Of a stretch of 64,000 nt of DNA, positions 43,108 to 51,804 are shown in pieces; positions within the stretch are counted from its first letter, which is position 1, and every line of letters starts with the position of its first letter. The translations under genes and the position numbers were made by a program. This stretch comes from JAGWBF01 sp963663025 (lineage in GTDB: Bacteria; Chloroflexota; Dehalococcoidia; Lucifugimonadales; JAGWBF01). The stretch lies in the NCBI GenBank assembly GCA_963663025.1, contig OY760073.1:372001-436000 (forward strand), given 5' to 3'. The notes under the pieces are model-generated. The model saw nothing but the letters and a program-made list of their open reading frames with translations. It had not been told where the DNA came from and did not search any database.

Positions 43108-44343
43108 CTAGTTTCTGGCTGATAGATTGCGCTTCAGCTTGAGCTTGTTGATTCTCCTGCCGAAGAGAGAGATGACCTCGATGGTGAGGCCGTCCAGGGA
43201 GACTTGATCCCCTACCTCCGGCATCTTGCCGAGAGAGCTGTAAACTAAGCCCCCAACCGTATCCACATCGTCGTGACCGATGGCTGTGGACATCAGGTCC
43301 GAGATGTAGTTGAGGGTCACCCGGGCATCGACGACAATCTCACCATTGGGCAACGGCACCACCCGCGGCTCCATGCTGCGTGAGAATTCGTCCTCAATCT
43401 CGCCCACTATCTCCTCGATCAGGTCCTCCAGGGTCAGCAGACCCTCCACACCCCCGTATTCGTCAACGACTATGGCCATCTGGAGGTGCTTTTCCTGCAG
43501 CTCCCTCAGAAGGTCGTCCAGGAGCTTCGATTCTGGGATGAAGTAAGCAGGCTTGATTATGGATAAGAGGGAAGGGCTTTCCTCGGGACCGACCAGATAC
43601 CGCAAAAGGTCCCGGGAATAGACCACGCCAAGGACCTGGTCGATGGTCTCTTCATAGACGGGCAAACGGCTATGGCCATGCTCCAGCATCTTGGCCGCAA
43701 CTTCAGACAGGGGAGACTCGACCTCTACCGCGACGATGTCGATCCTGGGCACCATTACGCTCTTAACCGAAGCCTCGTCCATCTTAAGGATGGAGCGGAT
43801 CATGGATCGCTCCCTTAGGTCCAGCTTGGCTTGGGCCTCCTCGGAGATAACCACCGGTGGAGGGATGAGCGCCTCCTCACCGTTGGAGTCGTTCTGTGCG
43901 CTTGGGGTGTCGATAGGCTCGGGGATCCTTAGGTGCCGGCCCTTGCCTGGAAGCAGCCTGAGCGTGACAGCCTGAACGGGCATTTGCAGTATGTAAGCCG
44001 CCCTGGGAAATCGATTCGCCGCTGCCCGGGCGCCCCAGCCTGCGACCAGTACAAGAACGAGAAGACCCAACGTGGACGGCGCCTGCACCGCCAGGGCTGT
44101 GGCTTCAAGGTGGACCAAGAGGACCTGGAATGAAACGACCACGGCGACGAGGCCGGCGTAGCTGAATAACTGGTGGATGGACCGGAGGTAGGAAAGGGGG
44201 GCTGAAGCGAAGAAGGGGGGTTCGTCAAGCCGACGATATACAGAGGAGGCTGCGCTCGCGTACAAGAAAACCAGCAGACCAGCCGCCAGTGATAAGCTCG
44301 GTTCTACGGTGCTACTATCCAATCCTTGCGACTTGCTGCCCAA
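43108..44343 (-). CDS. CNNM/CBS-domain transporter-associated protein (CorC/HlyC type)
   Basis: A 411-residue protein beginning with a TTG. The N-terminal ~150 residues carry three to four transmembrane segments of the CNNM domain. Then come two CBS domains (VPRIDIVAVEVESPLSEVAAKM, about 195-260, and AIVVDEYGGVEGLLTLEDLIEEIVGEIEDE, about 285-315) and a C-terminal CorC/HlyC domain (VVDARVTLNYISDLM onward). Such proteins are linked to magnesium or cobalt efflux, and older names call them haemolysins. It is 33 nt downstream of glmU on the same strand, so co-transcription is likely. Confidence 0.88.
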   Translation of the reverse strand: MGSKSQGLDSSTVEPSLSLAAGLLVFLYASAASSVYRRLDEPPFFASAPLSYLRSIHQLFSYAGLVAVVVSFQVLLVHLEATALAVQAPSTLGLLVLVLVAGWGARAAANRFPRAAYILQMPVQAVTLRLLPGKGRHLRIPEPIDTPSAQNDSNGEEALIPPPVVISEEAQAKLDLRERSMIRSILKMDEASVKSVMVPRIDIVAVEVESPLSEVAAKMLEHGHSRLPVYEETIDQVLGVVYSRDLLRYLVGPEESPSLLSIIKPAYFIPESKLLDDLLRELQEKHLQMAIVVDEYGGVEGLLTLEDLIEEIVGEIEDEFSRSMEPRVVPLPNGEIVVDARVTLNYISDLMSTAIGHDDVDTVGGLVYSSLGKMPEVGDQVSLDGLTIEVISLFGRRINKLKLKRNLSARN

Positions 44344-44376
44344 CCATCCGGGTGCGGGCAGGGAATTCCCGCAGGG

Positions 44377-45741
44377 TCATCTGGGCCCGGCAGGTTTCTT
44401 CCTCGTCCCCACGATTCTAGCAGGAACTCCCACAGCTAGTCCAGACGGGGGCACATCGTGGGTGACCACCGCTCCCGCTCCGGTAGCTGCGCCGGGTCCC
44501 ACATCCACGGGGGCCACCAGCATGGTGTCCGAGCCGATGAAGGCGTTATCCCCTATGGTGGTAGGATGTTTTGACTCGCCATCGTAGTTGCAGGTGACCG
44601 TCCCGGCGCCCAGATTTACGTCAGCCCCCACCGTTGCGTCGCCGACATAGCCGAAGTGGCCCATTGCCGTCCCCTGGCCCAGCCGGCTGTTCTTGATCTC
44701 GGCAAATGTGCCCACATGCACGCCCTCTTCCAGGTGAGTGCCCGACCTCAGGTGGCAATAGGGGCCTACCGACACATCGGACTCAAGCACAGCTTCCGTA
44801 AGGAAGGAAGCCACCACCCGGCACCGGTCGCCAACCTGGGAGTCCCTGATGGTGCTTCCGGGTCCAATGGTGCAGTCCTCCCCCACGGTGGACTTCCCCA
44901 GCACCATGGTGTTGGGGTAGATAACCGTGTCCTGCCCTAGCCTGACGTCGGCATCCAGGAAGGTGGTCCTGGGGTCGATCATGGCTACGCCCTCGTCCAT
45001 CCAGTGCTGGCGAATGCGCTCCCGCATGACCTCTTCGGCCAGGGCAAGCTGGGAGCGGGTGTTGACGCCCAGGAGCTCTGTGGGGTCGTCCACCAGCAGG
45101 CTCCCCATTCCAGCGCCCTGCCCATAGGCAGCCGAAATAAGGGAGGTGACGTAGATCTCACCCGAATCCGACGGCTCTATCTTAGGCAGGTTCTCCCAAA
45201 GCCAGGATGCTTCGAAGAAGTAAGCCCCGCCGTTGCATTCCCACGCCCCTGGTTGTGCCTTCCCCGAGTCCTTGGTCTCCACGATGTCGCAGACGTTCCC
45301 GTCGGAATCCCGCAGTACTCTCCCCATCTCGGCCGCCGGGCTTGAGGCGGCCGTCAGCAGGGTAATGGCAGCGCCCTGGGCGATGTGCTGGGAGAGCATC
45401 TCGGCTAAGGTGCTGGACTTGACCAGGGGGAGGTCCCCGTTGAGCACCAGGATATGGTCGGCCTGCCCCAGAAGGGCCTCGGCCGCGCAGCCGAGGGCGT
45501 GACCCGTGCCCAGGGGCTGCTCCTGAATCACGTTTCGGACGGCCAAGCCTTCGGGGGGCTCCGGCCCGGACCCGTCCTTGGCCACCACCAGGACCGCCTG
45601 GCCGATTCCGGCGCCTGCCAAGGCATGCAGAGTGAAGCTCAGAAGCCCTCGTCCGCACATGGGCAGCATCAGCTTGGGCATCTTGGACTTCATCCGTGTG
45701 CCCTTGCCCGCAGCCAACACCACGCCGACGCAATTCGTCAT
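44377..45741 (-). CDS. glmU: Bifunctional GlmU: UDP-GlcNAc pyrophosphorylase / GlcN-1-P acetyltransferase
   Basis: A 454-residue enzyme of UDP-N-acetylglucosamine synthesis for cell-wall and glycan precursors. The N-terminal nucleotidyltransferase has GVVLAAGKGTRMKSKMPKLM, LNGDLPL and EQPLGTGHA. From about 250 on is the left-handed beta-helix with hexapeptide repeats (VGPYCHLRSGTHLEEGVHVG, VNLGAGTVTCNYDGESKH), which carries the acetyltransferase site. A CNNM/CBS gene follows 33 nt later. Confidence 0.94.
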   Translation of the reverse strand: MTNCVGVVLAAGKGTRMKSKMPKLMLPMCGRGLLSFTLHALAGAGIGQAVLVVAKDGSGPEPPEGLAVRNVIQEQPLGTGHALGCAAEALLGQADHILVLNGDLPLVKSSTLAEMLSQHIAQGAAITLLTAASSPAAEMGRVLRDSDGNVCDIVETKDSGKAQPGAWECNGGAYFFEASWLWENLPKIEPSDSGEIYVTSLISAAYGQGAGMGSLLVDDPTELLGVNTRSQLALAEEVMRERIRQHWMDEGVAMIDPRTTFLDADVRLGQDTVIYPNTMVLGKSTVGEDCTIGPGSTIRDSQVGDRCRVVASFLTEAVLESDVSVGPYCHLRSGTHLEEGVHVGTFAEIKNSRLGQGTAMGHFGYVGDATVGADVNLGAGTVTCNYDGESKHPTTIGDNAFIGSDTMLVAPVDVGPGAATGAGAVVTHDVPPSGLAVGVPARIVGTRKKPAGPR

Positions 45742-45881
45742 TACAACACCTGTTTCAGGGTCCCGGTCAGGCGGATGGGTCCCTCATTTACCGAATCAAT
45801 GGTAATTGAGGCGAAAGATACAGGTCAAGGAAGCTGACCTTGTTGTGGCAGGGGGCTGATGATATGCTTCTTGGGCACATG

Positions 45882-45956
45882 CCCCCGTAGCTCAGAGGAT
45901 AGAGCGCTGGCCTCCGGAGCCAGGTGCGGGAGTTCGAGTCTCCCCGGGGGTACCAC
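45882..45956 (+). tRNA. tRNA-Arg (CCG)
   Basis: A 75-nt tRNA with encoded CCA. Acceptor GCCCCCG pairs with CGGGGGT (one G-T closing pair), the anticodon loop CTCCGGA gives CCG, and the T arm is GGGAG TTCGAGT CTCCC. Its 3' half recurs as decayed copies downstream (46543 and 49119), so it is the probable anchor of the accessory region. Confidence 0.93.
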
Positions 45957-46070
45957 GCCTAAAACCGTTGTGGACTATTCCCTGTCCCGTACGGATTCCC
46001 TGGGTCGGCTTTGCCTCGGCTGGGGTCCCGGGGTTGGGGGACCAGGACCTATACCGACGGAGCGTGGACT

Positions 46071-46466
46071 ATGAGCATCGAACAGATGAACTTCTACCAG
46101 AGGAAGCTCGAATATGAGATCGACTCGGCGGACCTTCACGAGGCCCTTGGCAGAGGCGAGCCGATCGTTGTGGTTGATGGCCGAACCTCCGACGCCTATG
46201 CCAGGGAACATATCCCGGGTGCCGTCAGCCTCCCCCACAGGGACATCAGCTTCAACAATACAGAATCGCTCGACAAGTCAAAGCTGTACGTCTGATATTG
46301 CGACGGCATCGGGTGCAACGCCTCGACCAAGACAGCCCTGAAACTCCTCACCCTTGGCTTCCAGGTGCGGGAGCTGATCGGCGGGCTCGATTGGTGGAAG
46401 CGGGACGGCTATCCCACCCATGGCGCCGAGGCAGCCTCGACCCCCGGCGTAAAGTGTGGCTGCTGA
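46071..46466 (+). CDS. Rhodanese-like protein interrupted by in-frame TGA
   Basis: The ATG at 46071 begins a 75-codon stretch with the rhodanese core PIVVVDGRTSDAYAREHIPG and AVSLPHRDISFN; it then meets TGA at 46293. The very next codons continue in the same frame YCDGIGCNASTKTALKLL and then ELIGGLDWWKRDGYPTHGA, the usual family active-site loop and C terminus, up to a final TGA at 46464. So a single codon separates the two halves, at the position just before the catalytic-loop Tyr-Cys. Rhodaneses transfer sulphane sulphur through a loop Cys. The gene lies between the intact tRNA-Arg and a decayed tRNA copy. Nonsense mutation, sequence error or recoding are all possible. Confidence 0.7.
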
Positions 46467-46542
46467 CCGGAAGATGTCCTTACCGCGACAAACTTGAGGT
46501 AGGCATATGGATGGGCGCTGGCGCGCTAGATTTCGCAATATC

Positions 46543-46613
46543 TCGAAACTCAGAGGATAGGGCGCTGGCCCCCGGAGCCAGGGGCGGGAGTTTGAGGTTC
46601 CCCTGGGTACCAT
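46543..46613 (+). pseudogene. Decayed tRNA-Arg copy 1
   Basis: CTCAGAGGATAGGGCGCTGG through GGAGCCAGGGGCGGGAGTTT to GGGTACCA follows the tRNA-Arg at 45882 nearly base for base across the D, anticodon and T arms. The 5' acceptor strand is lost and U33 is changed to C, so it cannot function. The bases after it (CACGCCCTAAG) also resemble those after the true tRNA. Confidence 0.8.
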
Positions 46614-46770
46614 GCCACGCCCTAAGTCCCGGGTATTCTAGATGCATGGACGATCACTACCTGTGAGCAGTTGTGACCCCTCTCCTTTGTGCGCTACAGC
46701 GGGTGCTGTCCTGTAGAATGTTTGTGGTCAATAGTCTCCGGTCGAACTTGTAAGGAATGGAGCACCGCAA

Positions 46771-48627
46771 ATGAAATTGAAACAGCTAAAGTTACAGAAC
46801 TTCCGGTGTTACAAGGACGAAGTGGACATCGATCTTGATGACCTAGTGGTACTAGTTGGTAAAAACGATTCGGGAAAGTCGTCTTTGTTTGACGCACTTG
46901 AAATATTCTTCGACGAAAGAGCTGCGCCAGATAGAGAGGATCGCTGCGTTCATTCTGGTGACACATCGATAATGATTGCTTGTGTTTTCTCGGATCTTCC
47001 TCCTCAGATCGTGATTGATGCGCAACATACGACCGACCTTGCTTCTGAATTCTTGCTTAATGGTGAAGGATGCCTGGAAATAGCAAAGACCTACGATTGC
47101 AAACTGGCCAAACCTAAGTTGTCCACCATACACGCTAGGGCTTTGCATCCAACTGCGGAGCATTATAGTGACTTGTTGACACTTACCAATGCACAATTGA
47201 AGCAGCGAGCAAACTTTCTTGGGGTTGACTTGGGCAGCGTTAATCAGGCAGTCAACACCGACATCCGCCGAGCGATTTGGTCCCACTCAAACGAACTAAA
47301 GGAGCTAGAGGTTGACATAGAGATAAAGGGAGAGGTCGACAAGATATGGACACAACTCAAGAGATTCTTGCCGGTTTATGCGTTGTTCAAGGCTGATCGA
47401 CCCAGCACTGACCAAGACGCAGAAGCGCAAGACCCTATGAAAGCTGCCGTCAAGGAGGCGATCCAAGCTCAACAAGAGACTCTGAACGCAATAGGCGAAA
47501 AGGTGAAGGCCGAAGTTCAGGAGATTGCCAACAAGACCGTCGAAAAAATCAAAGAGATGAGCCCGGAATTGGCTAGCCAACTAACCCCCCGAGTTTCAAA
47601 CAAGAATTGGGATTCCTTGTTTTCGGTTTCCCTATCAGGGGATGAAGACATCCCAATCAATAAACGTGGGAGCGGTACGCGAAGGCTCGTCTTGTTAAAT
47701 TTCTTCCGAGCTAAAGCTGAAAGGGACGCGCTGGGAAGCGATACGGGTGTTGTTTACGCCATAGAAGAACCCGAAACAAGCCAGCACCCTCTCAACCAGA
47801 TCATGCTCGTTAAGGCTCTAGAAGAATTGGTGGAATCGTCTGAATGCCAAGTTTTTGTCTCGACCCACACCCCAGTTTTGGCCCGCCGGTTTAATCAGCT
47901 GGATCTCCGCCTCATTTCGAGGAACGGGACACAGCCTACGATCAGGCATGGAAGAGATGAAGAGACGATCAAAGATATTGTTGAATCGTTAGGAGTCTTG
48001 CCAGACCACAACGTCAAAGTGTTCTTTGGTGTCGAAGGAAGAAACGATATCAATTTCCTGCGCATAATTTCAAAGATTTTGCATGATGCGAAAGGAGATA
48101 TTCCAGACCTAGGTCTCGAGGAAGACGCAGGGAGAATAGTTTTCATTCCACTTGGCGGTAGCAGTATGGATTTGTGGACATCCAAGTTGCAGGGGTTCAA
48201 TCGTCCCGAATTCTACCTGATGGATCGAGATAACCCTCCCCCGCAAAAGCCAAAGCATCATGAGTTCGCTGAGAGCATAGAAGCACGTTCAGACTGCACG
48301 GCATGGATCACCGAGCGAAAAGAACTGGAAAACTACATCCATCCGGACGTTATCAAAAGCTCCTACTCTAATTATTCTGGGACGGGGTCTGGCTTCGAGG
48401 ATGTCCCCGAATTGTTCGCACAGGTAGTCCACGAATCCAGTGAAAGTGATGAATCCTGGGACGACATAAAAGGTAACCCGGACAAGTTACGCAAGAGAAT
48501 TTCGGGCGCAAAGCGAAGATTGAATAGTGAATTTGCCTCGAAGATGACAGCCGACCTTCTTTCAAAGGTTGACACCAAAGGAGAGGTGGTTACTTGGTTG
48601 AAGGACATATATGCCGCGCTAAATTGA
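46771..48627 (+). CDS. OLD-family ATP-dependent endonuclease (AAA + TOPRIM)
   Basis: A 618-residue protein with the standard OLD layout. The N-terminal ABC-type ATPase has Walker A GKNDSGKS (30-37), a long helical insertion (about 140-270), the signature region INKRGSGTRRLVLLNFF (about 292-308), and Walker B VVYAIEEPETSQHP (about 327-340). The C-terminal TOPRIM domain has KVFFGVEGRNDINFL (metal-binding Glu near 421) and FYLMDRDNPPP (near 485), followed by RKELENYIHPDV. OLD nucleases cut DNA and occur in phage defence (P2 Old, Gabija GajA). No UvrD-like GajB partner is adjacent, so this is a solitary class 1-type member. The base composition is clearly more A+T-rich than the neighbours. Confidence 0.88.
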   Translation: MKLKQLKLQNFRCYKDEVDIDLDDLVVLVGKNDSGKSSLFDALEIFFDERAAPDREDRCVHSGDTSIMIACVFSDLPPQIVIDAQHTTDLASEFLLNGEGCLEIAKTYDCKLAKPKLSTIHARALHPTAEHYSDLLTLTNAQLKQRANFLGVDLGSVNQAVNTDIRRAIWSHSNELKELEVDIEIKGEVDKIWTQLKRFLPVYALFKADRPSTDQDAEAQDPMKAAVKEAIQAQQETLNAIGEKVKAEVQEIANKTVEKIKEMSPELASQLTPRVSNKNWDSLFSVSLSGDEDIPINKRGSGTRRLVLLNFFRAKAERDALGSDTGVVYAIEEPETSQHPLNQIMLVKALEELVESSECQVFVSTHTPVLARRFNQLDLRLISRNGTQPTIRHGRDEETIKDIVESLGVLPDHNVKVFFGVEGRNDINFLRIISKILHDAKGDIPDLGLEEDAGRIVFIPLGGSSMDLWTSKLQGFNRPEFYLMDRDNPPPQKPKHHEFAESIEARSDCTAWITERKELENYIHPDVIKSSYSNYSGTGSGFEDVPELFAQVVHESSESDESWDDIKGNPDKLRKRISGAKRRLNSEFASKMTADLLSKVDTKGEVVTWLKDIYAALN

Positions 48628-48799
48628 CGGTCGAGACTTTCCTTCAGGAGTGATTGAATCGAAGGGACAGCCGTAAGAACCCGTCGTCTCCAAGCTCCCC
48701 CAATAACTGGGACTGCCACAACCCACTTCAGACAACGTCTATTCGCCGTTAACTGTTGGTACGTAAGATTGGGGCGGGACTGGAGTTCCCCATGCTCTC

Positions 48800-49030
48800 C
48801 TACGGCTTCCGCGGGGTTGGGCGGGGCGGGTTGCACCAGGAGCAGTAGCGAATCTCCAGGTTGGTGCTTTGGGCCTTGCTGGCTGCGCCCGATACCGTTG
48901 GTATGTACTCGTAGTACTCACACGAGGGTGGGTCGGTCCGGCTGACCCCTCCGTGCACTTTCAGGCGAACGCAAGTTGAGCGGTGCACCGCCGCATACCT
49001 GCTCCGGTGATTGACAAAGATCGTAAACAT
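48800..49030 (-). CDS. Cys/His mini-protein, copy A
   Basis: About 76 residues from the ATG at 49030, with GGGGAG 4 nt upstream. The core is MFTIFVNHRSRYAAVHRSTC, then CEYYEYIPTVSGAASKAQST, then RYCSWCNPP. The Cys/His spacing (HRSTC, C, CxxC) looks like a small zinc-binding module. The first 71 residues match copy B (52827) at 62 positions. Short proteins with a similar VHxxxC ... CxxC layout occur in many bacteria without known function. The gene is convergent with the OLD nuclease. Confidence 0.6.
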   Translation of the reverse strand: MFTIFVNHRSRYAAVHRSTCVRLKVHGGVSRTDPPSCEYYEYIPTVSGAASKAQSTNLEIRYCSWCNPPRPTPRKP

Positions 49031-49075
49031 CGTCTCCCCTGCACGATTATGGGCGGGCTGCCATTTCTCCGCAAT
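48820..49075. repeat. Direct repeat A carrying mini-gene
   Basis: This ~250-nt segment recurs at about 52862-53119 in the same orientation, roughly 4.04 kb away. Similarity covers the mini-gene plus about 45 nt upstream, including AAAGATCGTAAACATCGTC and CCCTGCACGATTATGG. Ends are sharp on both sides. Confidence 0.75.
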
Positions 49076-49409
49076 GGTCATAAAGCACTGGGTCCGAGGA
49101 CTGATGATATGCCTTTAGGCTCTAGTCTAGGTGGCCCAGCGGATACAGCGTTGACATTCCAGGCCAATTGGGGAGTTTGGGCTTCCCCGGGGTGCCGCAC
49201 CCGCGCTTTAGAACCTACATATGTCTTGCTCTGCTCCTAAGCACTAGCTGAGCGGATACAAGCCCTGGGCGTCACTCAGAGCACGCATGCACTATCCTAT
49301 TCTCGTCTTCGGATGGCCAGAACCTTCAAATAGCTCAATTGTCAAATCTTGCTGTTCGACGTTAGCCTCGGGATTTCTTGCTGATATACTATGTGCTTGG
49401 GGAGGGGGA
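49031..49409. other. Intergenic stretch with tRNA relics
   Basis: About 380 nt holding the upstream part of direct repeat A, a decayed tRNA copy at 49119-49196 with its old 5' flank, a shorter D-arm-like piece near 49243, and the ribosome site of the protease gene. No further gene is seen. Confidence 0.5.
49092..49196 (+). pseudogene. Decayed tRNA copy 2 with 5' flank
   Basis: CTGATGATATGC at 49101 is identical to the 12 bases standing about 20 nt before tRNA-Arg (45857). It is followed by a worn cloverleaf (GTGGCCCAGCGGATACAGCG, then GGGGAGTTTGGGCTTCCCCG). The T arm still pairs, but the acceptor does not, and the anticodon stem carries a mismatch. The shared 5' flank shows that it derives from the same locus. 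Confidence 0.65.
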
Positions 49410-50921
49410 ATGCGAATATGTGCAGGGTTGTTATTAGTTGGCCTGACTATCTTGGCTCTTGCATGTAGCAGCGGTGAATCAGACGCTACAGTAGACCCAA
49501 CCTTCACATTGTCCCCCACTGAGACACCAAATGTTGAGGCTACTGTCAAGGCCGCAATCGCCTCGACTGCGGAGGCCCAAAGATCAATTGAAGCAACTGT
49601 GTCGGCGAGGGTCGAGGACGCAATGGCAACGGCGCTCACGGTTAAACCAAGTCCTACCCCTACGCTTCCTGCGACTCAAACTCCATTGCGACCCCCGACT
49701 CTAGTATCCACGCCGACACCTGTACCTACACTGACTCCCACACCTGAACCCACACCAACTCCAACACGGGAACCCACGCCGATACCGACACCAACGCCCA
49801 GTTTTGTCCCAGCGGTACCAACGTATTCCTCTTATGATCTGGCCTCAATGGTAGAACGTATAACTCCGAGCATTGTCCGTATTGAAACAGAATCCACCAC
49901 CGGTACTGGCATAATCTACGAAACTACTAATCGAAAAAGCGCTCTGATAGTAACCAATTATCATGTCGTAGAGGGAGCGAATCGAGTCGACGTCTACGTG
50001 GACGATTCGGGATGGCATGAAGCAACAGTGCTAGCTTATACAGATTGGGAGGATGTGGCGCTTCTGGAGATTTGTTGCGGGGACTTCCGGCAAGTAACTT
50101 TTAGAGGTGCTCCGGGACTCAAGCCCCTTTCGTGGCCTGAGCCCGGAACAGAGGTTATCGCCGTGGGCTATGCATTGGGCATACCGGGGTCCCCGACAGT
50201 CACACGAGGAATAGTATCAGCGGTGCGTCTCGATTACGACAGGACGTGGTTAATCCAGACCGATGCCCCAATTAACCCGGGCAACAGTGGCGGTCCGCTG
50301 CTATTGCGCACAGGGGAGGTAGTCGGGATAAACACTTACAAATACAGCAGCGATGGCGCTGGGAATACTGCCGAAGGTGTAGGTTTCGCAATTGAACAGA
50401 ATACAATCCATTACCTGATGAGGGTTTGGAAGGAAGAACTAAACCTTGTTTCGGAACCCTTGTCGGATTCAGCGAAACCGCAATCCTACCACAACATCAT
50501 ATATGACTACTCAGTCGACATTCCGGCTGATTGGACCATATATGATAGCGACCCCAGCAGGGTTAACGCGTTCAGCCCTGATACGTCGCCTTTCGTCGGC
50601 ATCTTCGTACCAAGTGACACGGTAGAATCGGCGGAGGCAGATATTGAATCATATTTGGAGTTTACAAGGGACTCTACTTCCCATGTGCACTTTGAATTAT
50701 TGCAACAACACAGCCGCACGTTGTCTGACGGCGATAGTGTTGCCTATGTTCATTTTCTCTACAGGATATCGGGAGAGTCATGCCTCGAACATTTTAGGGA
50801 GTTTCTATTCGCCACTCGCTTAGAGTCCTATTGGCTGAGAGCACGTACTTGCGTGGATTCCCTAGACAAATATGAAGCTGTTATCGATCGCTTCTTCAAC
50901 AGCCTAACCTTGTATCGTTGA
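49410..50921 (+). CDS. HtrA-like trypsin-family protease lipoprotein
   Basis: A 503-residue lipoprotein. The ATG at 49410 has GGAGGG 3-8 nt upstream, and the signal peptide ends LTILALACSSGE; the frame stays open upstream to 49287 without a signal. Residues about 35-140 form a Thr/Pro-rich linker (ending in repeated TPTP units). The protease domain shows His185 in TNYHVVEG, Asp215 in DWEDVALLEI, and Ser293 in NPGNSGGPLL, a complete S1C triad. From about 355 a C-terminal domain begins YSVDIPADWTIYDSDPS, similar to lipoprotein-type modules. No PDZ domain is apparent. It sits in the accessory region, after the tRNA relics, on the strand of the OLD and DUF4062 genes. Confidence 0.85.
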   Translation: MRICAGLLLVGLTILALACSSGESDATVDPTFTLSPTETPNVEATVKAAIASTAEAQRSIEATVSARVEDAMATALTVKPSPTPTLPATQTPLRPPTLVSTPTPVPTLTPTPEPTPTPTREPTPIPTPTPSFVPAVPTYSSYDLASMVERITPSIVRIETESTTGTGIIYETTNRKSALIVTNYHVVEGANRVDVYVDDSGWHEATVLAYTDWEDVALLEICCGDFRQVTFRGAPGLKPLSWPEPGTEVIAVGYALGIPGSPTVTRGIVSAVRLDYDRTWLIQTDAPINPGNSGGPLLLRTGEVVGINTYKYSSDGAGNTAEGVGFAIEQNTIHYLMRVWKEELNLVSEPLSDSAKPQSYHNIIYDYSVDIPADWTIYDSDPSRVNAFSPDTSPFVGIFVPSDTVESAEADIESYLEFTRDSTSHVHFELLQQHSRTLSDGDSVAYVHFLYRISGESCLEHFREFLFATRLESYWLRARTCVDSLDKYEAVIDRFFNSLTLYR

Positions 50922-50924
50922 TGC

Positions 50925-51655
50925 ATGGTCAACCAGCAAGAGGGGTCGCTCGGTTTCCGAAAGAAGGGTTATGGAGACCTCGCCCTAGGCGTAATCCCCC
51001 CGATGGTGCGCCACCACCTCATGTTTGTAGGGTATCGCTCCATACCCGCCATATCCGTCCGTGCACACCGTTGCCCCAAGTTCGAATTACCCGGCGATGA
51101 AGCCATGCAGGGTGTCGCAGGTGGTATCCTCCACCGGCCTCGCCGCCACCTGACTGGTCGCTCGATCCCTAGTCCCTATCACCGGGGCCATGTGTCAAGG
51201 ACCTTGACCCGGATGGAGCCCTCGACCCCTGCCACCTACCAAGGTCTCGTCCTCTACCTGCCCGACGAATAAGCCCCGTCCTTTCTGACAAGCCTCCCTG
51301 ATGTAGCGGGATAGGTGCCACGCCCATTCTGAGTGATGGCTAGGTCACCGTGCGGTCTCATGCTGGAGACCCCATTCAGCCCGGTCGTGAGAAGGTGGAT
51401 GGCCGAGGCTCACTTGCCTAGGGGCAAGGTTGACCCCTGCATCACCGTACCGCTGTTAACGGGGAAGCGGAACTTGCAGTCCCGGCAACGGAACCTGCCC
51501 CTGGGCCTCACCTGCACGTTGAGGGACCTGCGCCGAAGGCGGGCGACCCATTGGGCCACCGAGCCTGGATGAATATTTCGGTAACCTGCTCCTCATCGCT
51601 AAACTTGTGCACCGCCTCAGCCAAGCTTATTCCCTTGCTGTAGCAATTACCCGGA
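50925..51655 (-). pseudogene. Wrecked IS1595-family transposase
   Basis: Read in several minus-strand frames, the stretch matches an IS1595/ISXO2-type transposase in order: SLAEAVHKFSDEEQ ... IQARWPNG, then FRCRDCKFRFPVNSGTVMQG, then LLTTGLNGVSSMRPHGDLAI, then VEDETLVGGRGRG (around the first catalytic Asp), then GATVCTDGYGGYGAIPYKHE (second Asp). Several frameshifts and stops break it, so it is inactive. No inverted terminal repeats were recognised. The remaining ~150 nt to the DUF4062 start show no gene. Confidence 0.7.
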
Positions 51656-51804
51656 TCCTTCCTTGGAATCTAACTCTCCGCGTGCTAGGCTAGCTGGAAT
51701 ATATGGCGGGTGGCGGAATGATCTACAGCGCAAGTGCGACAGATCGGTGGCGAGACATCGATTTATGACTCCAATACGCCAGAAAAGCAGGTAAAGAATC
51801 GAGG

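Noticed and set aside
46293..46295. Selenocysteine at the rhodanese TGA.
   Set aside because: The codon precedes the catalytic Tyr-Cys rather than replacing the Cys, and only a weak 4-bp stem follows; not enough for a SECIS call.
46278..46613. Minus-strand frame across the rhodanese tail and the tRNA relic.
   Set aside because: It is antisense to the continuing rhodanese frame and to the tRNA copy; no start signals.
46771..48627. Gabija system (GajA).
   Set aside because: The OLD nuclease fits GajA's domain order, but no UvrD-like GajB gene lies on either side.
49119..49196. A functional tRNA-Gly, since the worn copy has TCC in the anticodon position.
   Set aside because: The acceptor stem does not pair and the anticodon stem has a mismatch; the shared 5' flank shows it is a relic of tRNA-Arg.
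50925..51272. Plus-strand 115-codon frame after the protease.
   Set aside because: The minus strand encodes recognisable pieces of an IS1595 transposase here; the plus frame is its shadow.
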